In this document: piece by piece, positions 47,068 to 58,469 of the stretch
Layout: the number at the start of each line of letters is the position of its first letter
How positions within the stretch are numbered: the first letter of the stretch is position 1
From: Cricetomys ansorgei
Lineage: Eukaryota; Chordata; Mammalia; Rodentia; Nesomyidae
DNA: 64,000 nucleotides
NCBI GenBank assembly: GCA_026225945.1
Contig: JAMJFZ010003163.1
Span: 20,892,501 to 20,956,500, forward strand
Direction: 5' to 3'
Notes under the pieces: model-generated
Databases searched by the model: none
What the model saw: only the letters and a program-made list of their open reading frames with translations
Told to the model about the DNA's origin: nothing
Translations under genes and position numbers: made by a program

Positions 47068-49607
47068 TAAGGAGCAATGAGATCCTTAAAGTGAACCAGA
47101 ATTCTAGAGTGATGGATTACATGTCCATGCAGTGTCATACCCAATTAACTCAAATTGACTGTACAGTACATTACTCTGTTAGTGCATGGAAGATCAATAA
47201 ATATGGGGAAAGTCCACCCCAGCTCTCTACTTTCCCATCCGATTCAAGTAGGTCTGAGACGGATCATGCTACTCTGATGTGTACGCCACAGCTAAGGCAG
47301 GCAGGTGGTGCATAGACACCATTCAAACTTGGCCTATTCAGTCCCAACTCCTCTAATGCTCCATTCATGCATAGCAAAACACCATCTGGTCCTATTTTGC
47401 CTCCAGCAATCACAGCTGACCAAAAACGATAATAACAGCTGTTGCAAAACAAAAGCCAAACAAAGGGGGTGGGTGAGGGGGAGGAAAGGTTAGATTGAAG
47501 TCCAGTGCTGAAAATGCTCTGTGAAGTGAGAACGGGGAAGAGACCATTCAGATGTCTGGAGCCCACTGAGTGGACAGCAGAGGACTCCTACTTAAAACTT
47601 GAGATATTAATCCATCTGTCTCGAAAGCCTGCAGACTGCCGTCAGGTGGTAATACACTGCAGAAATTATGCTGCATGAAGGCATTTAAGTTTCTGTTCTT
47701 TGAGTCAGGAACTAATGACCCCACGTCAGCTGAAAATGAAAAGTCCTTATGCTCTCCCATCAGACGGCCATACAGGTGAATGCAGAAAGGGAACACAGTT
47801 AGCCCGGGGAATAAACTAATGCCCCCACAGCAGCAGAGAGACAAGGTGTGTGTGTGACGGCGCCTGCGTTTGGGGGGGGGTCTCTCAATGTCCACAGAAT
47901 ACTTTAGGGGTCTGCCCAACCAGGTCCCATGCTTTTCAATCTGATATCCATCACCTGGATTTATTTCCGACCTATTAAAGAGTACTAGGACCTTACTTAA
48001 ATAGAGGGACAGAAACCAGTCACTCAAGTAAATTAAAGTACAAGAGCGGACCCTTTGTGAATCCTGACTTGATAACAACTTGGTAACAAGAATGAAGAAC
48101 CCCTTCCATAATTCAAGTCTTCAGATGTTTTCAATATATAGTTTTGCCTGGTGATTATTTTTTTTTATTTGTAGTAATTAAACTATCTTTTCTTCCCCTG
48201 GAATTGACCATCGGGAACTTTATATGATTTAATGAAGTGTGATAAAAATCTAAGATTTTTTTTTTTAAATCCCGTAATAGCTGTGACGACACCTGCTTCT
48301 AGCTATAAACAGTAGCAAATAGACTTCACTTGCAATTAAGCCTTATCACGAGTGACATTCTTCCCCAGCAATACTTCATGGGTTTTCAAAATGACAATTA
48401 CAGAACTAAGACACAATTACTGTCACATGTAGTTTAGCAATTAATTTTGAAGACGTTTGTCTAAAGGTCCCACAACAGAATATCAAATGGTTCTTATTGC
48501 TATGTAATGTTGGTTTCCATTCACAGAGACGCTTTGAGCACTGGCTCCGCTCCTGATGGGTCTGCTGCCGGCAGATCGCTGCTTTGTGGAGCACAATTGG
48601 CCCCTTGTAGATGTGGTTAGGCGTCTTTCTAAGACTGTTTGAACACTGATACCTGTCAACTAATACATCTTATGAAAAGCTTCAATTTAGGCATAAATTT
48701 TTCTACAGCAAGAAACCTATAAATTTATAATTAGAATCTCTCGCTGTTCAATATTTGTACATAATACAGAGTATGAGAGGATTATGAAATATTGAAGGCA
48801 GGATTCATTATTCATAACCCGCAACATACAGTAAATATTCTTTGAAGTACAACAACTTTGAGAAATCCATATTCTATTGCTTCTGACTGTCTTGTGCGCA
48901 GTAGTAGCGGATGCTGCCACGCACGCCCTCACGCTCTTCAGATTAGGATTCTAGTCAGGGTTGACACTTGCTGTTTTTAATTTTCATTTTATCATAAGCA
49001 GTTTAAGACTGTTGCCAATGGTAATTTGCAATTTTTATCAAGACCTCTTCATTAGAGCTTCTGACAGGACAGATGCTGTAATTAATCACGCAAGACAACT
49101 GGGGACCATGGTCACACGGCTCTCAAAGAGAAGCCACTACAGAGCAAGAAAAAAAAAGGGGGAAGGGCAGAATGGGCACCGAAACTCTTATTTTGCCCTC
49201 AAAATTAGGATCCACCATTCATTTTAATAGAAATAATAACACAATGGTAGTCAGTTCTTACCCTGAACAGAAGACAATTGCTTTTCGCCTTACGTACATA
49301 TATTTGTGTCTTATTTTTATTATATTTGTAAATTATTTGTATTATATTTGTATCCTAACAAAAAGACAATTAAAAAAAAAATTCCTGTCTTTTTTTCAGG
49401 GCACTGGTGTTTGTCTGTAAAATCAAAATTCTTAGTCACGAATATTGTGTTTCCAGATGAAAATGGGAGACGACGCTCATCTCAAACAGGACTGGTTTGT
49501 GCCATGTTCCCCATCTTAACGTATTCAAGGGACCAAAAGTAAAATTTGACATTCCATTTTATTTGAAAAGTGAACAGTGTCCTTGTCGTTGCATCAAAAT
49601 ACAGCCC
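47068..49607. other. Intergenic downstream of Tox3, largely repeat-free
   Basis: 48290-48620 is the most CNE-like part. A 176-residue open frame on the minus strand (47548-48078) has no recognisable domain and I do not call it a gene. 49100-49600 could belong to a longer Tox3 3'UTR if a distal signal (49558-49563 or 49316-49321) is used. Confidence 0.5.
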
Positions 49608-49627
49608 ACAGATTTTACTGAAATGTG

Positions 49628-49633
49628 TTTATT
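49628..49633 (-). promoter_or_regulatory. Tox3: Candidate Tox3 polyadenylation signal AATAAA
   Basis: This canonical hexamer on the minus strand lies about 1.17 kb after the stop. It is followed within 30-40 nt by a G/T-rich stretch (ctgtgggctgtattttg) suitable as the downstream element. Other hexamers at 50007-50012 and 49558-49563 are competitors. Confidence 0.55.
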
Positions 49634-49846
49634 CTATAGCAAGATAAAAGCATTTTGTTTTAGTTAAGCAAAATACAAACAACTTAATTGCTGCTATCAT
49701 AACTCATAAAAAAGTATAAAACAGCATTAAAAACACAATAAGCAATGTAGCAATGAATGGTTTATGTCACCAGTGTTTACGTTAAAGCCTCGTTTAGGAA
49801 AACTTTTACAACACATGATATGAAAACTTACAACTTGGAAAGAAAA

Positions 49847-49854
49847 TATTTACA
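49847..49854 (-). promoter_or_regulatory. Pumilio recognition motif in the Tox3 3'UTR
   Basis: The minus strand reads TGTAAATA, a match to the TGTANATA element bound by Pumilio proteins, inside the predicted 3'UTR. The motif alone occurs often by chance in AT-rich sequence. Confidence 0.35.
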
Positions 49855-50796
49855 TTGATTATTTCAGATGTAGTGTGCCTTTTAAATATTCAATATTCTA
49901 CCAGTATTACGTCATAATAAAAACTCTTGCTTTTTTCTTTTTAAATCTTAACTTTTTGTAATAACTGTTTCATTTAAGTGCATTTCCCTTTTAAAAATAC
50001 AGTGTTTTTATTTTTCGAAACTTGTCACTCAAAACACGTAATATAGTATTCACATTTCTTCTAATTGGAAATGAACATAATGGGCTAACAGTGGTCATAG
50101 GCATTGTCACAACAGACACTGTGATCTGATTCAGAGAAGAAGTCATGGATACAAAGTAGAAGTAAGTAAATAAGTCAATAATAATTGAATCTAATCACTT
50201 GCATTTTTTTTTTCTGGAGAGATTTAGAAAAAAAAATAAGAGCTTTGGCAAAAGTCTGTGATTTACATTATTTTTTTTTTCATGACAAAAAAATGCCATC
50301 AACTATTCACATCATACAAATGTTTGTATGAAACTGGATCTTCGTATTTCAGGTAGTTACAACTGTGCTTTGTTATTTAGTTATTTCTTTTGGGTTTCAG
50401 AAGTTCAAATAGCCTGGAAGTGTGGGTCACTCCCTTCTGGAGAAATAAGGCCGTTGTATTCTATGACTCGGAAAGACCAGTTTACAGTCATCGGTGTGTC
50501 CCAGGATTCATTAAACGGTTTGATTCACATATTGTAGGTATAGCCTGAATAAATTAAAAAGGCAGCACATGACAGAGCACAGCTTTCTTGTTTAAAAACA
50601 AAGTGATGTATCGTCAGCTAAAAGATGCTTCCCAGCTACACTGCAGTTCTTATTGCCTATCTAATAGACACTCGAGAGGACCCTTTGATCTGTTACACTT
50701 TTCTGCATCACCAGAGTCAACTTACAAATCTCAGCCCGTACATCTTCCCTCCTGCGCCTCTCTCTGTGGTGCACCCAGATCCTCGCGCCGTGCACC

Positions 50797-51546
50797 TTAG
50801 AAAATACTGACCTGTGGTAATACTTGAGTCTGTGTCTGCGACTGGATCGGAGGCTGGTGCTGCTGAGAGGTTGGCTGGGGGCTGCCCATGGAGGGAAGGG
50901 GGGACGTGATCTGAGAGGTGACAGGGGAGTGCTGCCGGGGAGAAGGCTGAGACTGGTGCTGCTGCATGTGCTGCAGTTGCTGCAGCTGGAGATGCTGCTG
51001 CAGCTGCTGCTGCAGCTGCTGTTGGTTGATCTGCTGCTGGAGATGCTGCTGTTGCTGCTGCTGCAGGTGCTGCTGCATGTGGTGCTGGAAATGCTGCTGC
51101 TGCATCTGCTGCTGGATTTGCTGATGCATTTGGTGCTGCTGCAACTGCTGCTGCTGCATCTGCTGCATCTGCTGCTGCTGCTGCTGCTGCTGTTGCTGCA
51201 GCTGCATCTGATGCTGCTGGGTTTGCACCGAAGGGCTCACCTGGGTGGAGGCTGCTGAGCCAACCATGGTGGTCCCCATGGAGCTTATCAGTGGAGCCCC
51301 AATGTTCGAGGGCATGTTGGCCGCAATGGTGACTGATGTGGCAATCTGGCTCATGGGTAGTCTCATGGTTAGGGGTTTGGGAGCAATCGACCTAGGGAGC
51401 GACTGTGGGAGAGTCTGAGGTGAGGCTGGGACAGTCCCATGTTGAGACAGCGGTGTGTTCAGAAGGAGGGAGGATGTCAGATTGGTGGATGCCAGAGTCT
51501 GCTGGACAGAACGGATGGTCTGCGCTTCTGCTGATTCAGCAGCCGC
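50797..51546 (-). CDS. Tox3: TOX3 terminal coding exon: glutamine-rich C-terminal domain
   Basis: 750 bp including the TAA stop at 50797-50799 encode 249 residues. The acceptor catccag precedes GCG; the peptide begins [20 protein letters not shown] and ends [11 protein letters not shown]. The first ~60 residues are Ser/Thr/Leu/Pro-rich, the next ~50 (about 51220-51366) are hydrophobic and conserved ([19 protein letters not shown]), and then a Gln-rich domain with Met, His and Leu interruptions spans about 50960-51225. The longest pure run is 10 Gln at 51169-51198, encoded CAG-CAA-CAG(x8). The extreme C-terminus returns to Ser/Pro/Gln. The Gln-rich domain is the hallmark that separates TOX3 from TOX, TOX2 and TOX4 and is associated with transcriptional activation. 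The frame is open from acceptor to stop. Confidence 0.97.
   Translation of the reverse strand, partial: AAAESAEAQTIRSVQQTLASTNLTSSLLLNTPLSQHGTVPASPQTLPQSLPRSIAPKPLTMRLPMSQIATSVTIAANMPSNIGAPLISSMGTTMVGSAASTQVSPSVQTQQHQMQLQQQQQQQQQQMQQMQQQQLQQHQMHQQIQQQMQQQHFQHHMQQHLQQQQQQHLQQQINQQQLQQQLQQHLQLQQLQHMQQHQSQPSPRQHSPVTSQITSPLPSMGSPQPTSQQHQPPIQSQTQTQVLPQVSIF
51169..51198 (-). repeat. Tox3: Polyglutamine run of TOX3 (10 Gln)
   Basis: On the coding strand the ten codons between Leu and Met read CAG, CAA, then eight CAG. Further short Gln runs of three to six residues follow towards the C-terminus, broken by Met, His, Leu and Ile codons. TOX3 was originally isolated as a trinucleotide-repeat-containing transcript, so the run length is expected to vary between species and individuals. 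Confidence 0.9.
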
Positions 51547-52694
51547 CTGGATGTAGAGAGGGTAAGTTCCAGAACATTACAATCTATAAATATATACTAT
51601 AAACTGACTCAAAAAAATAACCACCATTATTCATGCTGCCCTGTCTCAAGGCCTTTGTCCTGTGACTGTTTAAGCACTTCTCTGAAGGTAGAGTCAAATT
51701 TGCTCAGCTGCACGGTAAGTCTGGGCTGCTGTGGCACCTTCGCTTGGACACTGGGATGGGATAAGAGTGAAGCTGTTCCGTGTTGATGTCTCTAGGGATG
51801 GTGCACCCTTCTACTCACTCTCTATAACCAGAGCCACCAGGAAAAGACAGACCTATGGCCCTGCCTCACTCATGAACCAACCCACTGTCAGCAGGTATGC
51901 TGGTCCTTCAATCAGACAGAAGACCAGGACTCCTTTGGAAGGACCAGCCAGCTACCTGGCTCTCTCTGATAAAGCTTATCTTTGTATGTCACTGGCGTTT
52001 GTGGCTGGTTGTTACACAGCATTAACTGCGGTAAAGATAAACGACACACATTTTAAAGGCAGCAATTCTTCATTATTCTAACCACTCTGGCTTCCCTTCT
52101 GAAGCAACGCATATTGAAAGACAATGGATTACAGCTCTACCAGTGTCCATCTCCGGATGGGCCCATTTATTCGCTCATCTATCCCTCAGTTCCCCTTCCA
52201 TAACAGGCATCATGGGGTACTGAGCTTGTAAAGAAGCTACGATACAAGGATTAGTTCATGCACTATGCATTCAGACTGTATCTGGTCCTTGGGAAGTACT
52301 CTGGAGTCACAACAAATGCCACCACAAACCTGAACTGCTAGAAAATGTCAAAACCCCACTTGCATAACTATTTACCACAGCAACCACTCAAATATAAGAA
52401 AAACATAACTACGTTCTTCAGAGAACCACGCGGAAGCAGCTCACGACTTTAACAACTATTTTCAAAGCCCCCCAGAATTTACTGATGAAGCCACAGATGA
52501 AGAGAGAACATTAAAACTTCATATAATGTAATAACCCATTAAACAATGTTGATAGGTCCATTCTATTTTGCGCCCAAAACACACAATTCTGCAAAAAAAT
52601 TAAGTTCTTTTACACGTGCAAAAGTGGTTGGGATGTTTTGCCTTAAAGATAGTTTTACCCTTTACTTTTCATAAAATCGGTGTTTGCTTGACTG

Positions 52695-52790
52695 TTTTTG
52701 GTGGTGCCGGTGGAAGCCGGGGCCCCCTGCATGCTAGGCAAGTACACTACCATTGGGCTACCTCTCCATCCCTCAGGGTTGATCTTTGAG
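52695..52790 (-). mobile_element. ID-type SINE
   Basis: The reverse complement reads as a tRNA-Ala-like ID head (ggtagcccaatggtagtgta, cttgcctagcatgcaggg). Confidence 0.65.
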
Positions 52791-53061
52791 GTCACGGGTC
52801 GCAGAAGTCACCATGGTATAATCAAGTATCATGAGACATCTTTGATGATTTTGAATATTTACTTCTGCATTTTGTGACTCATATTTATAAAATTCTGCTA
52901 CTGGAGGGAATCTGAACTAATTGGGTGGCCTCGTACAGAGCTGCCCAATGTAGCTGATGGCTCTGGTCAGCACACCACCATTCTATGGGCCGCTCTCTCT
53001 GATAGAAAAACCCAATGTGACTGAATGTTACTGGAGGGTCCTATTCTAAAGGCTTAGGGAA

Positions 53062-53174
53062 GATGCTCTAAATATGCAATATTTATTGCATATAAAGGTG
53101 TATATTTATATTTATATATATATGCATGTAAATATATTTATTGCATATAAAGGAAGGTGCTATAAATATGCAAC
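53062..53174. repeat. AT-rich local duplication
   Basis: The 20-mer atatttattgcatataaagg occurs twice (ending 53098 and 53153), and ctctaaatatgcaa (53066-53079) is echoed by ctataaatatgcaa (53160-53173). A TA-rich core lies between. Confidence 0.75.
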
Positions 53175-53444
53175 ATTATCCTTAGAAATTGTTAAAGGAC
53201 TCACAAAATAGAATACAGTTTCATAAGATAACTCTCATGTACTCTAATATTTAAAAATCACCAGGCTAGTTTTAAGGAAGAAACTGTATGGGAAACTGTC
53301 TGTAGACCCTGCCCAATGGCATCAGGGAGTCTTTGTCACTTCAGTGGTGAATGAGCTGGGCTGGTGACTGTGGAGGTGCCTGCCAGTTTGACATGTTTAA
53401 AATCCAATTGTAAGATTCTATTAACTTCTCTGAAGATTTAAATT

Positions 53445-53652
53445 CATTAGGGTCTCAGCCTGTGGGCCTCGACCCCTTTGGGGTTCACCTAAGACCATGT
53501 GCATGTCAGATATTCATACTATGATTCATAAAATAGCAGAATTACAGTTATGGAGTAGCAGTGAAAATAATTTTATGGCTAGGGGTCACCACAACATGAG
53601 GAACTGTATTAAAGGGTCAGAGTTGCAGCATTAGGAAAGTTGAAAACCACTA
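53445..53652 (+). mobile_element. Degraded URR1-like hAT element
   Basis: It shares internal segments with the copy at 60531-60752 in opposite orientation (the cgacccctttggggt and aattttatgg...ggtcaccacaacatgag parts). The ends, cattagggtctcagcctg and gttgaaaaccacta, are mutated versions of the same inverted repeats. No clean target duplication is visible. Confidence 0.75.
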
Positions 53653-54904
53653 CAGTAGACAGTAGAGTTATAGCCTGGTGTCGGGTGGGGTGGGGGTTCC
53701 TGGGCTGTGCATATGGAGGCTCACATTATAGGGGACTATGATGCACACCTATTGCTATCTTCTTTCATTGTGACCCTTAAATTTGAAGACTAAGATCTCA
53801 TGCCTCCAAATTCTCATTGGCCAGATATTCTTTATTACTCTAATAGCATTTGGTTTACATCCATCCTCATCATGAAGGCAAGTCTGAGTCTTCAACTGAT
53901 CATCTTCTTAACTTGTGGATCCCCAAGAAGAGGCAATTCTTCAGATACAGCCACCTTGGGTTACTGGATGCAGGCTCCTGAGAGGTCACTGGGTTCAGGC
54001 TGAAATTCTCCTGAACTCATAACTCAACTATTACTTTAGTTCCTTTCCAAGTATCTAAATAGACATCCCAGGACCCTGTGAATACATTTATCAAATTAAA
54101 AACTAAACAAAACAGTGTTTTAGATTTATCCTTTTTAAATTCTATTTTGGGGAAGGGTCATTAAAGTATTAAAGTACATTTGGAAATAGTTCAGAATCCT
54201 GAGTCTCGTCGAAATCTTTAAGTTATCCCTTCTATGTCAGTCGCAGACTGGTTGCTATTTCCCTTTGGGAGTGTGGTCCTTGGTTTAAATTCATATGTGG
54301 TCCACTGCTGACACGGTCACACAAAAAAGTCACCTATCCTTACCTCTAGGTACACCAAAGGCAGACTGTCCACTTGAGAAGCGCACACTCTACCCACTGC
54401 TCCTCACCTATTAACCAACTACACTTCTACGTGCCTGTATACACAATGCCCGTAGCCCACACAACTACTTTCCATCCATTGCACATCTGAGTTCTGACTC
54501 AGTATATTTTCCACCATGCATCCTCCAGGTCTCAGAAAAAGGGTTTTGCTATTGATCTGATGAACATTTTCTCTCTAATGAAGCGGGAAGTGTGTCCTGA
54601 GAGCCGTCGACAAAGGCAGGAGGCCCTCTGTTGATCTGATTCAGCAGAGCTGCCAGTGGTGGATCCTCACTCAAAGAAGAAGCAACCCGGGTGAACGAGA
54701 GAAAAAAGGGAGGAAGCCCTTTCAACGCGGCTTTGAGGCCTTAGGTACTTAAGACAACGATAATGATGAAGCGGGATTGGCTTCTCAGGAGAGACGGAGT
54801 CCGCTGTTAAAATTCGCTAGTCCAGACTATTTACCCCAAAGCCTGTCTAAATTCTAAAAGACAAAACACCTCAGAAACTAACGGATAAAATGATGTAAGA
54901 GTTT

Positions 54905-54985
54905 AGGTCTGGTGGTGTAACTCGGTGGTAGAGTGCTTGCTTGGCATATGTGAGGTTCTGGGTTCGGTCCTTAGGACTGCCAGCT
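54905..54985 (+). mobile_element. ID-type SINE
   Basis: Contains ctcggtggtagagtgcttgc followed by ttggcatatgtgaggttctgggttcggtcc, the ID consensus with A-box and B-box of tRNA origin. Confidence 0.8.
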
Positions 54986-55540
54986 AGATCGATGAATAGA
55001 TGATGGACGAGTCCACATTCCTTTCCGATCCAGGTAATAATGACCTAGAGCAGAGCTGCTCTGGGATATTAGCGCCTTCTAAAATACATCACTGTATATT
55101 CTATGCATAATGCATATACTCTGTGTCTTAGTACTTGGAACATGACTTTATTTTAAATAATCATGAGGCTTATTTATTTATATGATCTGAAACAACTGGT
55201 CAGAAATGCACCACCGCCGCTTACGATAATGCAACCACCGGAGAACTTCCGATATGTTCAAAAATGCCTGACAAGCACGCAACCAGTTGCAAACCAAGGA
55301 CATTAACCCAGATCCAACTCCCAACACAGGGAAAGAAGGGCCTATTTAAAATGTATCTATATGGCTACGAACACAAATAGAAAGAACAGCGAATCTGTTA
55401 GCAGCAATACACCCTTAGCAGGTTACAGCAGCTCCCATTGTTCACAGCGGCAGGTGGGCAGTGTCTAACGGAAAGGTCTCAGGGAGCCACATTGAAGTTT
55501 CCTGTGCACAGGGACAGCTCCCATAATGCAGGAGGCTTAC

Positions 55541-55621
55541 CTTAGAGACAAGGCTGGCCCGGTAGGCAGCCAGGGCCTTCAAGTATTCTTTCTTGGCAGC
55601 TTCTGTTTTCCTTTTATATAC
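55541..55621 (-). CDS. Tox3: TOX3 coding exon (probably exon 6): end of the HMG box
   Basis: 81 bp encode 27 residues, [20 protein letters not shown] followed by RASLVSK. The acceptor is ttttaatag and the donor gtaagc, both phase 0. The first ~18 residues complete helix 3 of the HMG box begun in the exon 1.7 kb upstream, which makes a 69-residue box in total; the rest is the basic tail that follows it. The sequence is essentially the invariant TOX-family sequence here. Because the exon is small and symmetric, a transcript skipping it would stay in frame but lose the third helix. It is too short to have been found as a stand-alone open frame; I located it from the splice sites and the family sequence. 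Confidence 0.96.
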
Positions 55622-55758
55622 CTATTAAAATAAGATCACAATTAGCACCACCCTCAGGCTATAAATTCTTAGCTATAAACCTGCTGCACAAATTAGGTCA
55701 CAATACACAGAATTCACCTAAAAACCTGGTCTCCCTGGCTTTGACTTTTCAAATATTT

Positions 55759-55774
55759 CACACACACACACACA

Positions 55775-55806
<32 letters not shown>
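55759..55806. repeat. (CA)n microsatellite
   Basis: A CA run with one interruption (cata), about 140 nt upstream (gene sense) of the 81-bp exon. Confidence 0.95.
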
Positions 55807-56045
55807 GACACCAAAACAAAAAGCCCCTCCACCTACACCCAAGCCCAATTTTGATGCTTACAGTCAAAAGGGAGAAATGACCTCAGGTTGCTGCCAAAGG
55901 CCTCATGCTAACAGACATCGAACGAACACCAAATGCAAGCTTTCTGCAAATGGCTTAAATTCTGGTAAGGACTAGGTTCCTCCATGAGTGTTCAACGTTC
56001 TCTCACATGTTCTAAACTGCACCAAATCAGAGCTTTAATGACAAA

Positions 56046-56235
56046 CTACAGGACCCATGAGCTGGCTCAGCAGGTGTTTGCTCTTAAGCCTGACAACAAG
56101 AGCCCAATCCTTGAAACCCACATGGTGGAAGGAGGGAGCTGACTCCTGAAAGCTGGCCTCTGACCTACACACACACATGCCGTGGCCTCTGTGCACAAAA
56201 CAAACGACAAACAAATACATACATATTTTTAAAAA
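56046..56235 (+). mobile_element. B3-like SINE
   Basis: Head gagctggctcagcaggtgtt, then ttgaaacccacatggtggaa and ggcctctgacctacacac, followed by an A-rich tail. A tRNA-derived rodent SINE. Confidence 0.75.
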
Positions 56236-57294
56236 ATTAAACAGAGAAAAGATGGACGTAACTCATTCCTGGCCTTCTTTTGGAGAAAAAAGAGAAGTTG
56301 AAGTCATATGTAATAAAAGATGGGAGACTGCCATACTGAGATCAAGGAGTTATATTAGTATTGGCGCATTGCACAAGATATGGGCTTTGTTTCTCTTTGG
56401 TGGTCCGATGGCTGGCTGGTAAAATAAATAAAGAAAACCCTCTCTCCAGAATATCTTAAGGTTGCGGCAGCAGTGTTCTAGTTCCTTAGAATTCCATTTA
56501 GGGGATGGAAATTGATGACAAGCTCATGGCAAGCGAACAGGTGCATTTGATAGCTGCACCATCCCAGTGAACAAGCTGGCAGGAATGAGTTCATGACGTG
56601 CATTTCTCCACTCTTCCCTTCTGAAACACTCTGTTTTATCACTGACAGGGGTCTATGCTTCCAGATATACATCAAACTCCTATTAAAGGTAACCGGGAGT
56701 TTTATGTAAGAACAGGGGGTACCAACTCCCAAGGACCAGATTCTTCCCTTCATTTGTACTAAGAAGTTGAAGAGGGGAGCAGGCCCCCGAGGAAGTATCT
56801 CCCACCAGCAAGGCTGATCTCTGAATACCTCTGATACTACCTAGCTTTTAAAACAGACTTGGAATAAAATTTCAAATGCCCAGTGACAATAATGAGGCAT
56901 GCAGTGGCTGCTTCAAAGTTTGGAAGCGCACCAGGATAGCACACAGGTTCAGAGGGATGATCGCTGAAAAAGCAACCAGGATGGACCTAATCCCTTTGTA
57001 TGGCTCTTTCTAACAAAGGGAGAAAAGTTCACATTATCTAAAATGAAAAGATTATCATCAAAAGTTTATGCTCCCAGGCTACTGCCTGGATTTCTTCCAA
57101 GTCTCCTGTGAACAGATTCTGAACATGTATCCTTAAGTTGACTAGAAATCGATTCAAGTAGAGTTGTTTGGATTTATTTGCGTGTGCTTTAATTCCAAAG
57201 CTTAGGTGGGCTTTCTTAAGAAGCAATCATATTAGACGTAAGGAATATTCTGGTAGCTTTTTAAATACATGTTCATGACAGATTCTTGTCTTAC

Positions 57295-57522
57295 CTGCTT
57301 CTGCTCTTCTCCAAGACTGTCCCACATAGATGCAACGATTTTTGAGACCTCTCCAAAGGTTGCATTGGGGTTTTGACCTTTAATTGCAGCCTGTGTGTCT
57401 CTGAAAAACAGGGCATATGCTGACACTGGCTTCTGGGGCTCATTGGGATCTTTCTTTTTCTTTTTCTTTGGAGTCTTGGGCTTCTTGCCAGAATCTGGAG
57501 CCGTTCTTTTCTCTCCAATGGC
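57295..57522 (-). CDS. Tox3: TOX3 coding exon (probably exon 5): nuclear localisation stretch and most of the HMG box
   Basis: 228 bp encode 76 residues with the acceptor tttgcag before GCC and the donor gtaaga after CAG, both phase 0. Residues 1-24 are basic and include a run of six lysines preceded by KKPKTP, a typical nuclear localisation signal. From about residue 26 ([15 protein letters not shown]) the HMG box starts and runs to the exon end (SLGEEQKQ), giving its first 51 residues. The core hydrophobic positions of helix 1 and helix 2, including the FF pair and the Trp of the SMWDSL segment, are visible. HMG boxes bind the minor groove and bend DNA; TOX-family boxes are thought to recognise DNA structure rather than a strict sequence. 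This exon alone identifies the TOX family; assignment to TOX3 rests on the neighbouring exons. Confidence 0.98.
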
Positions 57523-57828
57523 CTGCAAAGCAGGAAGAAAATTCACTGCCTTAGAATGAACTTGCAGAGAATGCAATGAGACTTACTCCAAGACTTGGTT
57601 GCTCTTTGAAGGTTTTGTTAAGCATCATCAACAGATGAATCACCACCAAAAGCGGGGGAGGGGCAAACTTCCTTAGAGTTAACCGGACAGCAGAGATTAG
57701 CATTTAGAACACTGATTAATGAGACCCGGAAGTAGCTTCAATATATTCACAACATATGCTTTCCATGGCAATTATACGTAATGAAAGCCAGAACACTGTG
57801 TACCAGGCCATGCTATCTATATACGATG

Positions 57829-57830
<2 letters not shown>

Positions 57831-57865
<35 letters not shown>
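57831..57865. repeat. (AC)n microsatellite
   Basis: 35-nt uninterrupted AC run inside a Tox3 intron, about 310 nt beyond the HMG-exon acceptor. Confidence 0.97.
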
Positions 57866-57868
<3 letters not shown>

Positions 57869-58469
57869 GCAAAACACTTCACAGTCAGAGGGTTTAGAAG
57901 GAAAACCTAGTAACATTTTGGATGTGGATCATATTCTGATATTTTAAACAAGGCTCCCTGCTATAGTTACATGCCATCTGTATAACTGGTCAGAATTGAT
58001 TTTTGTATGGCTGATCTGTTTTTCTTTTTACAAGCAGGTTGCTGTACTAATGAGCTTCTGGAAGTGCAAATAGAAATTAGCTGTAATCACTATACTTGCA
58101 CAATAAAGAGGAAAGGTCGTCTTTATTTTCTAAAACAATAACTTTCTAAAGGATGAGATAAGGAGAAATATAAAAATGTCAAACCCACTTTAACTAGAGA
58201 TAGAAAAGAAACGAATACTCTTCATAACATTAACGGCCTGTAAAAAGAACACCAGTTGACACTTAAAATCACCAAGGCAAACAGGAAAGCTACAAGAAGC
58301 TCGTCACTACACAAGGTAAGTAACCCTGAGCACAGCAGCACTGCACAGAGACACACTCACGTGTTCACAGTGCGAACTCTCAAGTCAGAACCCTACATAT
58401 GCTATGCTTAGGGATCCAAAGGGACACACAGCAAGCGTCACATTCATTTGCTGCTGTCACCTGCTATTT

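Larger units (their letters stand above)
49608..50796 (-). other. Tox3: Tox3 3' untranslated region (predicted)
   Basis: The sequence after the stop is AT-rich, contains no recognisable interspersed repeat and has several T/A homopolymer runs. That is typical of a conserved long 3'UTR and contrasts with the repeat-filled DNA below 48000. The minus strand has AATAAA hexamers at 50007-50012, 49628-49633, 49558-49563 and 49316-49321. I place the main end about 20 nt beyond the one at 49628-49633 because a G/T-rich element follows it. Alternative ends at the other hexamers are possible. Confidence 0.65.
51547..55540 (-). other. Tox3: Tox3 intron before the terminal exon (3994 bp)
   Basis: Donor gtaagc at 55540 and acceptor catccag at 51553-51547. 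The intron holds two ID-type SINEs (52695-52790 and 54905-54985), a degraded hAT element (53445-53652) and an AT-rich local duplication (53062-53174). I see no other coding sequence. Confidence 0.9.
55622..57294 (-). other. Tox3: Tox3 intron splitting the HMG box (1673 bp)
   Basis: Donor gtaaga at 57294 and acceptor ttttaatag at 55630-55622. It contains a CA microsatellite (55759-55806) and one plus-strand B3-like SINE (56046-56235). The intron interrupts the HMG box between helix 2 and helix 3. Confidence 0.92.

Noticed and set aside
46832..47080. Cys/Val-repeat and His/Thr-repeat open frames
   Set aside because: Translations of a TG/CA microsatellite.
47548..48078. 176-residue minus-strand open frame, the longest outside Tox3
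   Set aside because: No domain, no splice-consistent context and no resemblance to any family I know. A protein search and RNA-seq coverage would settle it; a hit with conserved codons would overturn this.
50824..51258. Leu-rich 144-residue plus-strand open frame
   Set aside because: It is the antisense of the TOX3 CAG-rich coding sequence; CTG codons give artificial leucine runs.
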